Shown piece by piece: positions 24,704-32,759 of a stretch of DNA of 64,000 bases. The position numbers were made by a program, and so were the translations under genes. This stretch comes from Halopelagius longus (GTDB lineage Archaea; Halobacteriota; Halobacteria; Halobacteriales; Haloferacaceae). Within the stretch, counting starts at the first letter, position 1; each line of letters starts with the position of its first letter. Location: NCBI RefSeq assembly GCF_900100875.1, contig NZ_FNKQ01000003.1, positions 620,001 to 684,000 of the forward strand, read 5' to 3'. Below the pieces are notes generated by a model that was not told the origin of the DNA, did not search any database, and saw only the letters and a program-made list of their open reading frames with translations.

Positions 24704-25005
24704 TGCTACTCCGCGAACGACAGACGCCGGAGGGGCTTCTCGTCTCCGTCTGCGACGACGACTGCCTCGGCGAGACGTACGAGAACGGGTCGGTGTCGCT
24801 CGAGGTGACCGAGGAGTTCTACGGCGGCGACGAGGCGACGCGCGCGGACGAGGACGCCGTCGTCGAGAGCCTGACGCGCGCGACGGTGGCGAACATCGTC
24901 GGCGAACGCGCCGTCGGCGTCGCCGTCGAGGCCGGAATCGTAGACGAGGAAACCGTCCTCGACGTGGGCGAGACGCGCCACGCGCAACTGCTCTGGATGC
25001 GGTAA
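24703..25005 (+). CDS. DUF424 family protein
   Basis: A 100-residue protein of the archaeal DUF424 family: LLRERQTPEGLLVSVCDDDCLGETYENG, EFYGGDEATRADEDAVVESL and the Gly/Val-rich ANIVGERAVGVAVEAGIVDEETVLDVG core. Two close cysteines (SVCDDDC) are present. Members are widespread in archaea, often near translation or RNA genes, but without a known function. It overlaps the TPR gene by one base. Confidence 0.85.
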   Translation: MLLRERQTPEGLLVSVCDDDCLGETYENGSVSLEVTEEFYGGDEATRADEDAVVESLTRATVANIVGERAVGVAVEAGIVDEETVLDVGETRHAQLLWMR

Positions 25006-25257
25006 CGCGAACGAGAACGCTCGCCTTCTGCATCGGACGCCGTACGGAGAGGACGCACCCCGCGGCGTCCGGTTTTACTCCGATTTCCGACGGTCGAGAG
25101 CGACGGCACCCCTCCGCAGGCGGGGAGAACGGAGGGCGCGACGGACGAGTCGCGCGGCCGTTTTCGACCGCGACGCCGGGGGAGCGTAACCGAATCCAGT
25201 TTCGATTCGACGCCGGGACCGAAGACGTGTTAGTGCTGTGGACGCTACCTGTCTTCA

Positions 25258-26538
25258 ATGGAAGCGCAGGAATCGTACCCAGTTGACGTCGCGGCCATCC
25301 GCGAGGACTTCCCCATCCTCGAACGGAAAGTCGGCGGCGACATCACGACGCCCGGCGAGAGCCCAGACGACTCCCTGCCGTTAGTGTATCTCGACAACGC
25401 GGCCACGAGTCAGACGCCGAAACAGGTCGTCGAGGCTATCGTCGACTACTACTACGGCTACAACTCGAACGTCCACCGCGGCATCCACCACCTCAGCCAG
25501 GAGGCGTCCGTCGCCTACGAGAACGCCCACGACAGGGCCGCCGAGTTCATCGGCGCGTCGGGCGGACGCGAGGAGATCGTGTTCACGAAGAACACCACCG
25601 AGGCGATGAACCTCGTCGCCTACGCGTGGGGCCTGCAGGAGCTCGGCCCCGGCGACAGCGTCGTCCTCACGCAGATGGAACACCACGCCTCCCTCGTCAC
25701 GTGGCAACAGATAGCCAAGAAGACGGGCGCGGAGGTTCGGTACATCCGCATCACCGACGAGGGCTACCTCGACATGGACCACGCGACGGAACTCATCGAC
25801 GACTCCACGAAGATGGTGAGTGCGGTCCACGTCTCGAACACCCTCGGAACCGTCGTCCCCGTCTCCGAACTCGCCGACATGGCCCACGAGGTGGGCGCGT
25901 ACATCTTCGTTGACGGCGCGCAGTCCGTCCCGACCCGGCCCGTGGACGTCGAGGACATCGACGCGGACTTCTTCGCGTTCTCGGGGCACAAGATGCTCGG
26001 TCCGACGGGCATCGGCGTCCTCTACGGCAAAGAGGAGATTCTGGAGGAGACGGACCCCTACATCTTCGGCGGGTCGATGATTCGCAGCGTCACCTACGAT
26101 GACTCCACGTGGGAGGACCTCCCGTGGAAGTTCGAGGCCGGGACGCCGCCGATAGCGCAGGCCATCGGCCTGCACGCGGCCATCGACTACCTCGACGACA
26201 TCGGCATGGAGAACGTCCAAGCCCACGAGGAACATCTCGCGGAGTACGCCTACGACGAACTCGCCGCCTTCGACGACATCGAAATCTACGGCCCCCCCGG
26301 CGACGACAGGGGCGGTCTGGTCGGCTTCAACTTAGAGGGCGTCCACTCCCACGACCTCTCGAGCATCCTCAACGACCACGGCGTCGCGATTCGCGCGGGC
26401 GACCACTGTACGCAACCCCTCCACGACGAACTCGGCGTGCCGGCCTCCACGCGGGCGTCGTTCTACGTCTACAACACCAGAGAGGAGGTCGACAAGCTGG
26501 TCGAGGCCATCGACGACGCGCGGCAACTGTTCGCCTGA
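25258..26538 (+). CDS. sufS: SufS-type cysteine desulfurase
   Basis: A 426-residue class V aminotransferase-fold enzyme. The PLP lysine is Lys245 in SGHKMLGPTG, and the sulfur-carrying Cys384 sits in RAGDHCTQPLHDELG, the short-loop arrangement of group II (SufS/CsdA) desulfurases. It removes sulfur from cysteine as persulfide for Fe-S cluster assembly. Compared with bacterial SufS, the N-terminus has an insert GGDITTPGESPDDS before LPLVYLDNAATSQTPKQ. The scaffold gene sufU follows 72 bases later with its own promoter. Confidence 0.96.
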   Translation: MEAQESYPVDVAAIREDFPILERKVGGDITTPGESPDDSLPLVYLDNAATSQTPKQVVEAIVDYYYGYNSNVHRGIHHLSQEASVAYENAHDRAAEFIGASGGREEIVFTKNTTEAMNLVAYAWGLQELGPGDSVVLTQMEHHASLVTWQQIAKKTGAEVRYIRITDEGYLDMDHATELIDDSTKMVSAVHVSNTLGTVVPVSELADMAHEVGAYIFVDGAQSVPTRPVDVEDIDADFFAFSGHKMLGPTGIGVLYGKEEILEETDPYIFGGSMIRSVTYDDSTWEDLPWKFEAGTPPIAQAIGLHAAIDYLDDIGMENVQAHEEHLAEYAYDELAAFDDIEIYGPPGDDRGGLVGFNLEGVHSHDLSSILNDHGVAIRAGDHCTQPLHDELGVPASTRASFYVYNTREEVDKLVEAIDDARQLFA

Positions 26539-26610
26539 TTCGGGCGATTCGCCGCGGAATTCTCCCGCCCCGGAACCCTTTTTGGCCGCACCACCGTATC
26601 GCAGATAACT

Positions 26611-27033
26611 ATGGGCATGGGCTCCGACATGTATCGGCAGCAGATTCTGGACCACTACAAGAACCCCCGGAACAAGGGCGAGATGGAGGACCCGACGTTC
26701 ACCCACACCGGTGAGAACCCCTCCTGCGGCGACACCATCACGATGCACGTCAAACTGGAGGACGACGGCGACACCATCGACTTCGTCAGCTTCACCGGCG
26801 ACGGGTGCGCCATCAGTCAGGCCTCCGCGAGCATGCTCACCCAGACGCTCCCGGGGGCGACGCTCTCGGAGCTCGAAGCGATGGACCGCGACGACATCGT
26901 CGACATGCTCGGCGTGGACATCTCGCCGATGCGAATCAAGTGCGCCGTCCTCGCGGAGAAAGTCGCACAGGACGGCGCGAAACTCTACGAGGGCGAAGAC
27001 ATCGACATCGACCGGACGACCACCGAAGAGTAA
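26611..27033 (+). CDS. sufU: SufU/IscU-type Fe-S cluster scaffold protein
   Basis: A 140-residue scaffold: MYRQQILDHYKNPRNKGEM, NPSCGDTITMHV with the first ligand Cys, FTGDGCAISQASASML with the second, and MRIKCAVLAEKVAQ with the third. The spacing between the second and third Cys is the SufU type. It works with SufS: in SufU proteins a zinc at these cysteines accepts the persulfide. ATG codons at 26617 and 26629 are alternative starts. A T5 stretch at 26579-26583 is the likely TATA region. Confidence 0.94.
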   Translation: MGMGSDMYRQQILDHYKNPRNKGEMEDPTFTHTGENPSCGDTITMHVKLEDDGDTIDFVSFTGDGCAISQASASMLTQTLPGATLSELEAMDRDDIVDMLGVDISPMRIKCAVLAEKVAQDGAKLYEGEDIDIDRTTTEE

Positions 27034-27197
27034 CGCTCTCCGTCTCTCTCCTCTCGTTCGTCTCGCGCGCGGAGTCGCTACTATCGAATTGTGGCAAAAA
27101 CGGGAAAGCGAACGCCGAAGAAACGGAAATCCGGTGTGACCCGGGGGAATGCGTGCGTCGGAGTGACGCGGAGACTGCGACCGTACCCTGAGCGGCT

Positions 27198-28229
27198 TTA
27201 CTCGGGCTTCAGACCGCCGTCCTGTACGCGCATGACCGCCTCGCCGTCCGCGAGGTTCGGCGCGTCCACGAGGCGGACGATACGCTTGTCGCCCTTCGAC
27301 TTCCGGAGGTAGATACGGAACGTCGAGGTGTGCCCGAGGATGTTCCCGCCGATGGGTTGCGTCGGGTCGCCGAAGTACGAGTCGGGGTTCGACGCGACCT
27401 GATTCGTCACGAGGACGATGGAGTTGTACAGGTCGCCGATGCGCATCAGGTCGTGGAGGTGCTTGTTGAGCTTCTGCTGTCGTTCCGCGAGTTCGCCCCG
27501 GCCGACGTACTCGGCGCGGAAGTGAGCGGTCAGAGAGTCCACGCAGACCAGACGGACCGGATACTCGGTGTCCTCGTGCTTGCTGGCGAGCTCCTTGGCC
27601 TTCTCCGCGAGGAGGATCTGGTGGTTGGAGTTGAACGCCTTCGCGACGTGAATCTTGTCGAGGATGTCGTCGAGGAGTTCCTGCATCGCCGCTTCGTCGT
27701 CCGGCGTCCCCTCGATGTCGCGGTCGTCCATCGTCGCCTGAAGCGTCTCGTCGTCCAGACCGCGGACCATGTCGTCGATACGCTCCGGGCGGAACGTGTC
27801 CTCGGAGTCGATGAAGATACAGCTGCCGTGGAGGCCGCCGTGTTCGCGCGGAAGCTGGACGTTGACCGCCATCTGGTGGGTTACCTGCGACTTCCCGGCA
27901 CCGAACTCGCCGTACACCTCGGTGATAGACTGGGTCTCCAGACCGCCGCCGAGCAAGTCGTCGGCCTCGGGGATGCGCCAGCTGAGTTTGCCGATCTGTT
28001 CGCGCCGTTCGAGGACCATCGACCCGGTCTCGAAACCGCCGATGTCCGCCGCGTCTCGGGCCGCGTTGATGATGTCCGACGCCGTGCTACTGCCGATGTC
28101 CGCCTTGTTCGACAGTTCGCCGGGGCTCGCGACCGCGATGCTCTGGTAGCTCTCGTATCCCGTCTCGATGAGTTTGTCCGCCGTCGCGGGACCGACGCCG
28201 GGGAGGCTCTCTAGATCGTCTTCTGCCAT
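27198..28229 (-). CDS. radA: DNA repair and recombination protein RadA
   Basis: A 343-residue archaeal RadA/Rad51 recombinase with no intein. The N-terminal HhH domain reads [20 protein letters not shown], the polymerisation/linker region follows, and Walker A is GEFGAGKSQ near residues 106-114. Later the [21 protein letters not shown] block carries Walker B, and the L2 region contains [16 protein letters not shown]. It forms ATP-dependent filaments on ssDNA for homologous recombination. Length is normal for haloarchaea; a TATA-like box precedes it. Confidence 0.98.
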   Translation of the reverse strand: MAEDDLESLPGVGPATADKLIETGYESYQSIAVASPGELSNKADIGSSTASDIINAARDAADIGGFETGSMVLERREQIGKLSWRIPEADDLLGGGLETQSITEVYGEFGAGKSQVTHQMAVNVQLPREHGGLHGSCIFIDSEDTFRPERIDDMVRGLDDETLQATMDDRDIEGTPDDEAAMQELLDDILDKIHVAKAFNSNHQILLAEKAKELASKHEDTEYPVRLVCVDSLTAHFRAEYVGRGELAERQQKLNKHLHDLMRIGDLYNSIVLVTNQVASNPDSYFGDPTQPIGGNILGHTSTFRIYLRKSKGDKRIVRLVDAPNLADGEAVMRVQDGGLKPE

Positions 28230-28256
28230 CGTACTTTCTCCTCGGGCCTATACCCA

Positions 28257-28263
28257 CATAAAG
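28257..28263 (-). promoter_or_regulatory. TATA-like box for radA
   Basis: Minus-strand CTTTATG centred about 31 bases before the ATG at 28229. Confidence 0.55.
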
Positions 28264-28501
28264 CCTCGTTAACAGCGGAGTGAAAGTGAAACCGGCGGAC
28301 TGCGGCGGGGTCACAGATTCGAATCGGTGAACGTTCAAGTGAGATGGGTATCTCGACGGCGACGACGGACGAACCCTCTCGGCGGGGACGAATCGGCGTC
28401 GCGCGGAGAAAATCGGGACCGAAAACGGAGCGGGTCGGGTCGGACGGGAGACGGTCGGACGAAGGGAATCGAACGAGAGACGTTACCGCGGCGAGGGGGC
28501 G

Positions 28502-29107
28502 TCACTCCCACGGGTGGCCGCCGGTGCGGTCGGGCCACATCGGGTACCAGTACTCCTTGTCCGGTTCGATTTCGAGTTCGCCGTCGAGGACGGACTCTAG
28601 TTTCATCAGCACGCGTTCGTTCTGCTCTTTGCCGCGTTCCGGCGCGAACGGGTAGTACGCCCCGCGGCGGAACGAGTATATCCAGTACGCGCGTTGGCCC
28701 TCCTTCTCGAAGCCGAAGACGGCGGCGAGGAGGCGCGACCCGTAGCCGCGTTCGATGAACTCGTCGGCGGCGAAGTGGACGCTCGTGACGAGGTCCTCGG
28801 GGTCGTCGTCTTCGAGGACGACCCACTCCCACCCGTGGGAGTCCTCGCGCACCTCGAACGTCGTCCCCGTCTCCTCCTCGCCCGCGCCGAGGATGGCCTC
28901 AACCTCGGAGACGGTCTGTTCGAAGTCCGTGCTGTCGACGGAGGAGAAACAGAGGGCCGCCGCGTCGACGGAGTCGTAGCCTAAGTCCGCCTCCATCGTC
29001 AGGTAGGCGGTGCTCATCCCGAACAGGTCCTCGGGGTCGGCGTCGCGCGTCGCGTCGGCCTCGGCGCTGATTCCGAGCACGGAGCGGATGGAGTCGAACA
29101 GGCCCAT
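28502..29107 (-). CDS. pspAB: PspA-associated protein PspAB
   Basis: A 201-residue soluble acidic protein: MGLFDSIRSVLG, ALCFSSVDSTDFEQTVSEVEAIL, YSFRRGAYYPFAP and the end YWYPMWPDRTGGHPWE. This matches the PspAB family that occurs next to HtpX and PspA-linked stress genes in archaea and actinobacteria. It presumably supports envelope-stress control, but its mechanism is unknown. It starts four bases after the htpX stop on the same strand, so the two are one operon. Confidence 0.88.
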   Translation of the reverse strand: MGLFDSIRSVLGISAEADATRDADPEDLFGMSTAYLTMEADLGYDSVDAAALCFSSVDSTDFEQTVSEVEAILGAGEEETGTTFEVREDSHGWEWVVLEDDDPEDLVTSVHFAADEFIERGYGSRLLAAVFGFEKEGQRAYWIYSFRRGAYYPFAPERGKEQNERVLMKLESVLDGELEIEPDKEYWYPMWPDRTGGHPWE

Positions 29108-29111
29108 CGGT

Positions 29112-29981
29112 TCAGGCCGTCTCCATCTCGCGTTCGAGCTGGCGGAGTCGCTCGATGCGGTTCTCCGTCGAGGGGTGCGTCGAGAACAACTTCCCGACGA
29201 ACCCGCTCTTGATGGGGATGATGAAGAACGCGTTCATCTCCGACTGCTCCCGCAGGTCGTTCTTCGGAACGCTGTCCATCCGCCCGGATATCTTCTGGAG
29301 GGCGGAGGCGAGTGCGGAGGGCCTGCCGGTGATGAGCGCCGCCCCCCGGTCCGCGGCGTACTCGCGGTAGCGCGAGAGCGCGCGGATGAGGAAGAACGAG
29401 ATTATCCACACCACGAGGGAGGCGAGGACGGCCACGAGGACGCCGCCGCCCTGCCGGTCGCGGTTGCCGCCGCCGAAGAAGAAGCCCCAGCGGACGACCA
29501 TGAACGCCACCGTCGAGAGGAACGACGCGATGGTCATCACCATCACGTCGCGGTTCTTCACGTGCGCGAGTTCGTGCGCGAGGACGCCCTCTAACTCGTC
29601 TCTATCGAGCGTTCGGAGGAGACCGGTCGTGACGGCGACGGCGGAACTCTTCTGGGACCGTCCGGTGGCGAACGCGTTCGGGACGCGCGAGTCGGCGACT
29701 GCCACCTTCGGTTTCGGCAGGTCCGCCTGCTGGGAGAGGCGCGAGATGGTCGCGTGCAACTCGGGGTACTCCTCTTCGGACACCTCCTTCGCGCCCATGC
29801 TGTAGAGCGCGAGTTTGTCGCTGAAGAAGAACTGCGCGCCGAGGAACAACACGACGAAGGGGAGGGCGACTACGTACCCGGTTCGCACGAGCACCGCCAC
29901 GAAGACGATGTACAGGGCGAAGAGCAGGAACATCGTGAACGCCATGCGCCCACGCAGTCCCCAATCCCGTTTCCATTCCAT
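29112..29981 (-). CDS. htpX: HtpX-like membrane zinc metalloprotease
   Basis: A 289-residue M48-family protease. Two N-terminal helices (residues about 13-33 and 36-53) precede the zinc site HELAH at 136-140; the third ligand is in the REYAADRGAA segment. Two more helices lie at about 148-165 and 180-200. HtpX degrades damaged membrane proteins. The C-terminus SGFVGKLFSTHPSTENRIERL is family-typical. First gene of the htpX-pspAB operon; the promoter region is shared with a divergent epimerase gene. Confidence 0.95.
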   Translation of the reverse strand: MEWKRDWGLRGRMAFTMFLLFALYIVFVAVLVRTGYVVALPFVVLFLGAQFFFSDKLALYSMGAKEVSEEEYPELHATISRLSQQADLPKPKVAVADSRVPNAFATGRSQKSSAVAVTTGLLRTLDRDELEGVLAHELAHVKNRDVMVMTIASFLSTVAFMVVRWGFFFGGGNRDRQGGGVLVAVLASLVVWIISFFLIRALSRYREYAADRGAALITGRPSALASALQKISGRMDSVPKNDLREQSEMNAFFIIPIKSGFVGKLFSTHPSTENRIERLRQLEREMETA

Positions 29982-30000
29982 ACAGTCACTTCGCGCTCAG

Positions 30001-30010
30001 GATAATAAAC
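30001..30010 (+). promoter_or_regulatory. TATA-like box for the epimerase gene
   Basis: GATAATAAAC centred about 27 bases before the ATG at 30032; this spacing favours that ATG over the later one at 30059. Confidence 0.5.
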
Positions 30011-30031
30011 GCTGTTGGAGGGAGGGGAACT

Positions 30032-30949
30032 ATGGCGGTTTACCGCGTCGTCGTCCGCATGGAGACAGTCGTCGTCACCGGCGCTGGCGGTCGGTCCGGT
30101 CGTTGGATCGCGGACGCCCTCGCCGACGAGTACGAGGTGGTCTGCGTCGATATCGACCACCCCGGCTTCGAGGTGGACGCCCGCGCGAACGTTGACTTCC
30201 GCGCGGCGGACCTGACCGAGAGGGGCGAGGCGTTGGACCTCCTCGCGGAACTTGCCCCCGATGCGGTGGTCCACTGGGCCGCACTCCCCTCCCCCACGCG
30301 GCACGCGGGGGGACGCGTCTTCGAGACGAACACGCTCGCCACCTACAACGTCCTCGTGGGCGCGGGCCGCGCGGGTGCGCGCGTCGTCTGGGCGTCCAGC
30401 GAATCGGCCTACGGGTTCCCCTTCGCCGAGGAGAAGACGCTCCCCGACGAGTTGCCCGTCACCGAGTCGCACCCCCTGCGTCCGGAGGACCCCTACGGCG
30501 CGTCGAAAGTCGCGGGCGAGGAGGTTGCGAAGATGGTGACGCGGCGGTACGGCGTCCCCGTCGCCGCGGTTCGCCCGTCGTGGATACAGTATCCCGGCGA
30601 GTACAACTGCCGCGACGTGGCCGAGTCCGGCGACCTGTCGGGCGGCGCGGGCAACTTCTGGAGTTACGTGGACGTGCGCGACGTGGCGAGCATCGTCGCC
30701 GCCGCCGTAGACGCCGACTTCGAGGGCCACGAGGCGTTCCACGCCGCCGCCGGGGACAACTACCTCGGCCGCCCCACCGCCGAGGTGGTCGAAGAGTTCT
30801 TCGGCGGACTCCCCGACGACTGCGCGATAGACGGCGAGGCGTCGGCGCTCTCGACGGCGAAGGCGGCGGAGTACCTCGACTGGGAGCCCGAGCACTCGTG
30901 GCGCGAGGCGGAATCGGAGTCCGTGCCGGGGCCGTCGCTGACGCGGTGA
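30032..30949 (+). CDS. NAD-dependent epimerase/dehydratase family protein
   Basis: A 305-residue extended SDR. The Rossmann nucleotide motif is TGAGGRSG shortly after the start, and the catalytic pair is YGASK (Tyr and Lys) in LRPEDPYGASKVAGEE, preceded by the serine of WASSESAYG. It is most like UDP-sugar epimerases, but the substrate is not fixed. The start at 30032 has a well-placed TATA box and a purine-rich GGAGGGAGGGG in front; the ATG at 30059 (METVVVTGAGG) is the alternative and closer to usual family length. Confidence 0.88.
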   Translation: MAVYRVVVRMETVVVTGAGGRSGRWIADALADEYEVVCVDIDHPGFEVDARANVDFRAADLTERGEALDLLAELAPDAVVHWAALPSPTRHAGGRVFETNTLATYNVLVGAGRAGARVVWASSESAYGFPFAEEKTLPDELPVTESHPLRPEDPYGASKVAGEEVAKMVTRRYGVPVAAVRPSWIQYPGEYNCRDVAESGDLSGGAGNFWSYVDVRDVASIVAAAVDADFEGHEAFHAAAGDNYLGRPTAEVVEEFFGGLPDDCAIDGEASALSTAKAAEYLDWEPEHSWREAESESVPGPSLTR

Positions 30950-31046
30950 CGCCGCGGCCCGGACGGCGGACTCCCGGCGAACCGACGCCGAACGACCGAC
31001 TCCTGCAGAACGCCGCCGAACGGCGGACGACGCGCCTGTCGTGCAC

Positions 31047-31052
31047 CTTAAA
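31047..31052 (+). promoter_or_regulatory. TATA-like box for the NMD3-like gene
   Basis: CTTAAA centred 28 bases before the ATG at 31078. Confidence 0.55.
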
Positions 31053-31077
31053 AGTCCTCGCGGCCTACGCCGTACGA

Positions 31078-32205
31078 ATGAGTTCTGGCGACTTCTGTCC
31101 GCGCTGCGGCGACCCGGTTCCGGAGCGGAGCGAACCGCTCCCCGGGACGCCCCGAGAGCGAGACGAGGTGCTCTGTAACGAGTGCTACTTCGAGGACTTC
31201 GAGTTGGTAGACGCGCCCGACGAGATTCAGGTCCGCGTCTGCTCGCAGTGCGGGGCGGTCCATCGCGGCAACCGGTGGGTGGACGTCGGCGCGCGCGACT
31301 ACACCGACATCGCAATCGAGGAGGTGAGCGAGTCGCTGGGCGTCCACCTCAAAGCCGAGGACGTGCGCTGGGGAATCGAGGCCGAACAGGTGGACGAAAA
31401 CAGCATCCGCATCCACTGCACGTTCTCCGGCGTCGTCCGCGGCACGTACGTCGAGGAGGACGTGACGGTTCCCGTGCGCATCTCCCGCGAGACGTGCCAG
31501 CGGTGCGGTCGCATCGCCGGGGGATACTACTCCAGCACCGTCCAAGTGCGCGCGAACGACCGCACGCCGACGAAGGAAGAACAGGCGCGGGCCACCGAGA
31601 TAGCCGAGACGTACATCGCCGCCCGCGAGGAGAAGGGCGACAGGGACGCGTTCATCTCGGAGATAAACCAGACGCCCGAGGGTCCGGACATCAAGATATC
31701 GACGAACCAGATGGGCCGCGGCGTCTCCAAGCGCATCGTCCGCGAACTCGGCGGGAGTTTCGAGGAGTACCCGACGCTCGTCACCGAGGACGGCGACGGC
31801 AACGAGGTGTACCGCGTCACCTACGCCGTGCGCCTGCCGAAGTTCACGCCCGGCGAAATCATCGACCCCGACGACGACGACGGCGGGCCCGTGTTGGTCC
31901 GCAGCGTCCAAGGGAACCTGAAGGGCGTCCGCCTCGACACCGGCGAAGAGTACGAAGCCCGGTTCGAGGAGGGCGAGACGCCCGACGCGCGGACGCTCGG
32001 AACCGCCGAGGACGCAGAAGAGACAACCGTCGTCACCGTCGAGGACGAACACTCCGTACAGGTGTTAGACCCCGAGACGTACGAGTCGAAGACCATCGCC
32101 CGGCCGTCGTACTTCGACCCCGACGAGGCGACGGTGCCGGTGCTGAAGAGTCGCGCCGGACTGCACATACTGCCGTCTGACGCGGTCGAAACGGACGCAG
32201 AATAG
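31078..32205 (+). CDS. NMD3-related 60S ribosomal export/biogenesis protein
   Basis: A 375-residue archaeal homologue of Nmd3. The N-terminus holds treble-clef zinc pairs CPRCG (7-11), CNEC (near 37) and CSQCG (near 58), with a further CQRCG near 141. The middle carries the eL22-like alpha-beta region (DIKISTNQMGRGVSKRIVREL) and the end beta-barrel segments similar to eIF5A (GPVLVRSVQGNLKGVRL). In eukaryotes Nmd3 loads onto the 60S subunit for export; in archaea it likely serves 50S biogenesis or quality control. Confidence 0.92.
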   Translation: MSSGDFCPRCGDPVPERSEPLPGTPRERDEVLCNECYFEDFELVDAPDEIQVRVCSQCGAVHRGNRWVDVGARDYTDIAIEEVSESLGVHLKAEDVRWGIEAEQVDENSIRIHCTFSGVVRGTYVEEDVTVPVRISRETCQRCGRIAGGYYSSTVQVRANDRTPTKEEQARATEIAETYIAAREEKGDRDAFISEINQTPEGPDIKISTNQMGRGVSKRIVRELGGSFEEYPTLVTEDGDGNEVYRVTYAVRLPKFTPGEIIDPDDDDGGPVLVRSVQGNLKGVRLDTGEEYEARFEEGETPDARTLGTAEDAEETTVVTVEDEHSVQVLDPETYESKTIARPSYFDPDEATVPVLKSRAGLHILPSDAVETDAE

Positions 32206-32220
32206 GATTTTACGGTCGAA

Positions 32221-32415
32221 TCAGTCCGCGCCGACGCGGGTGCCCGACCCGGTCGGTACCGCGGTTTCGGAGTCGTCTCGCACGGGGATGCCGTGTTGCT
32301 TGAGCGCGACGAGGAGTTCCTCTTCGGACCTCCCCGCGCGGGCGGCCGCTTCGGAGAGCGAGAGGGTCCCGCTCCGGTACAGCGTCATCGCCGTGGTCAG
32401 GGCGTGTGTGTGCAT
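32221..32415 (-). CDS. Small HTH-like protein (DUF7317-like)
   Basis: A 64-residue protein with a predicted helix-turn-helix: LTTAMTLYRSGTLSLSEAAARAGRSEEELLVALKQHGIPV, resembling UPF0175-type or resolvase-like small DNA-binding proteins. I recall the family as haloarchaeal DUF7317. It may be a regulator or antitoxin-like partner, but no toxin gene is adjacent. The upstream 32416-32669 region is AT-richer and contains TTAACTATT at 32451 and again at 32566. Confidence 0.7.
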   Translation of the reverse strand: MHTHALTTAMTLYRSGTLSLSEAAARAGRSEEELLVALKQHGIPVRDDSETAVPTGSGTRVGAD

Positions 32416-32669
32416 GGCCGATTACAGCCGTACAAACAGAACAGAGGGTGTTAACTATTTCGTGAGAACGCTTGCCAGAGTGAGCGCATATAAGGAAGAT
32501 AATGTGTGGTTTCGGAACTCTAATCGGATTATGAGACAACACACGCCCAAAGCAATGGACAATCATTAACTATTCGGCGAAGCATCGTTGCGGTCGGTGT
32601 GATAGTTGCCAGTCTCGGGGGCGAGAATCGGGGCGAAGAATTGAAACCCTCGGGGGGTCGGGAAACCGT

Positions 32670-32759
32670 ATGGACAGACAGCAACTGATGGCCCTCGTGT
32701 TGACCTTCCTGATGGTCGGATCGATGTTCATCGCCGGCGCCAGTTACCTGTTCTACTAA
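32670..32759 (+). CDS. Single-helix mini membrane protein (29 aa)
   Basis: An ATG at 32670 encodes MDRQQLMALVLTFLMVGS followed by a further hydrophobic stretch and ends at TAA 32757-32759. It is one transmembrane helix with a polar N-terminal tag. It overlaps the stop of the convergent helicase gene by four bases. The clean amphipathic start and hydrophobic profile suggest a genuine small protein of the type that regulates membrane complexes, but no family is known to me. Confidence 0.5.
   Translation: MDRQQLMALVLTFLMVGSMFIAGASYLFY

Noticed and set aside
27091-27197. Lysine-rich small frame starting GTG (MAKTGKRTPKKRKSGV) before the radA end
   Set aside because: The start looks RNA-binding-like, but the frame runs into antisense radA and has no conservation clue or promoter; not enough support to call.
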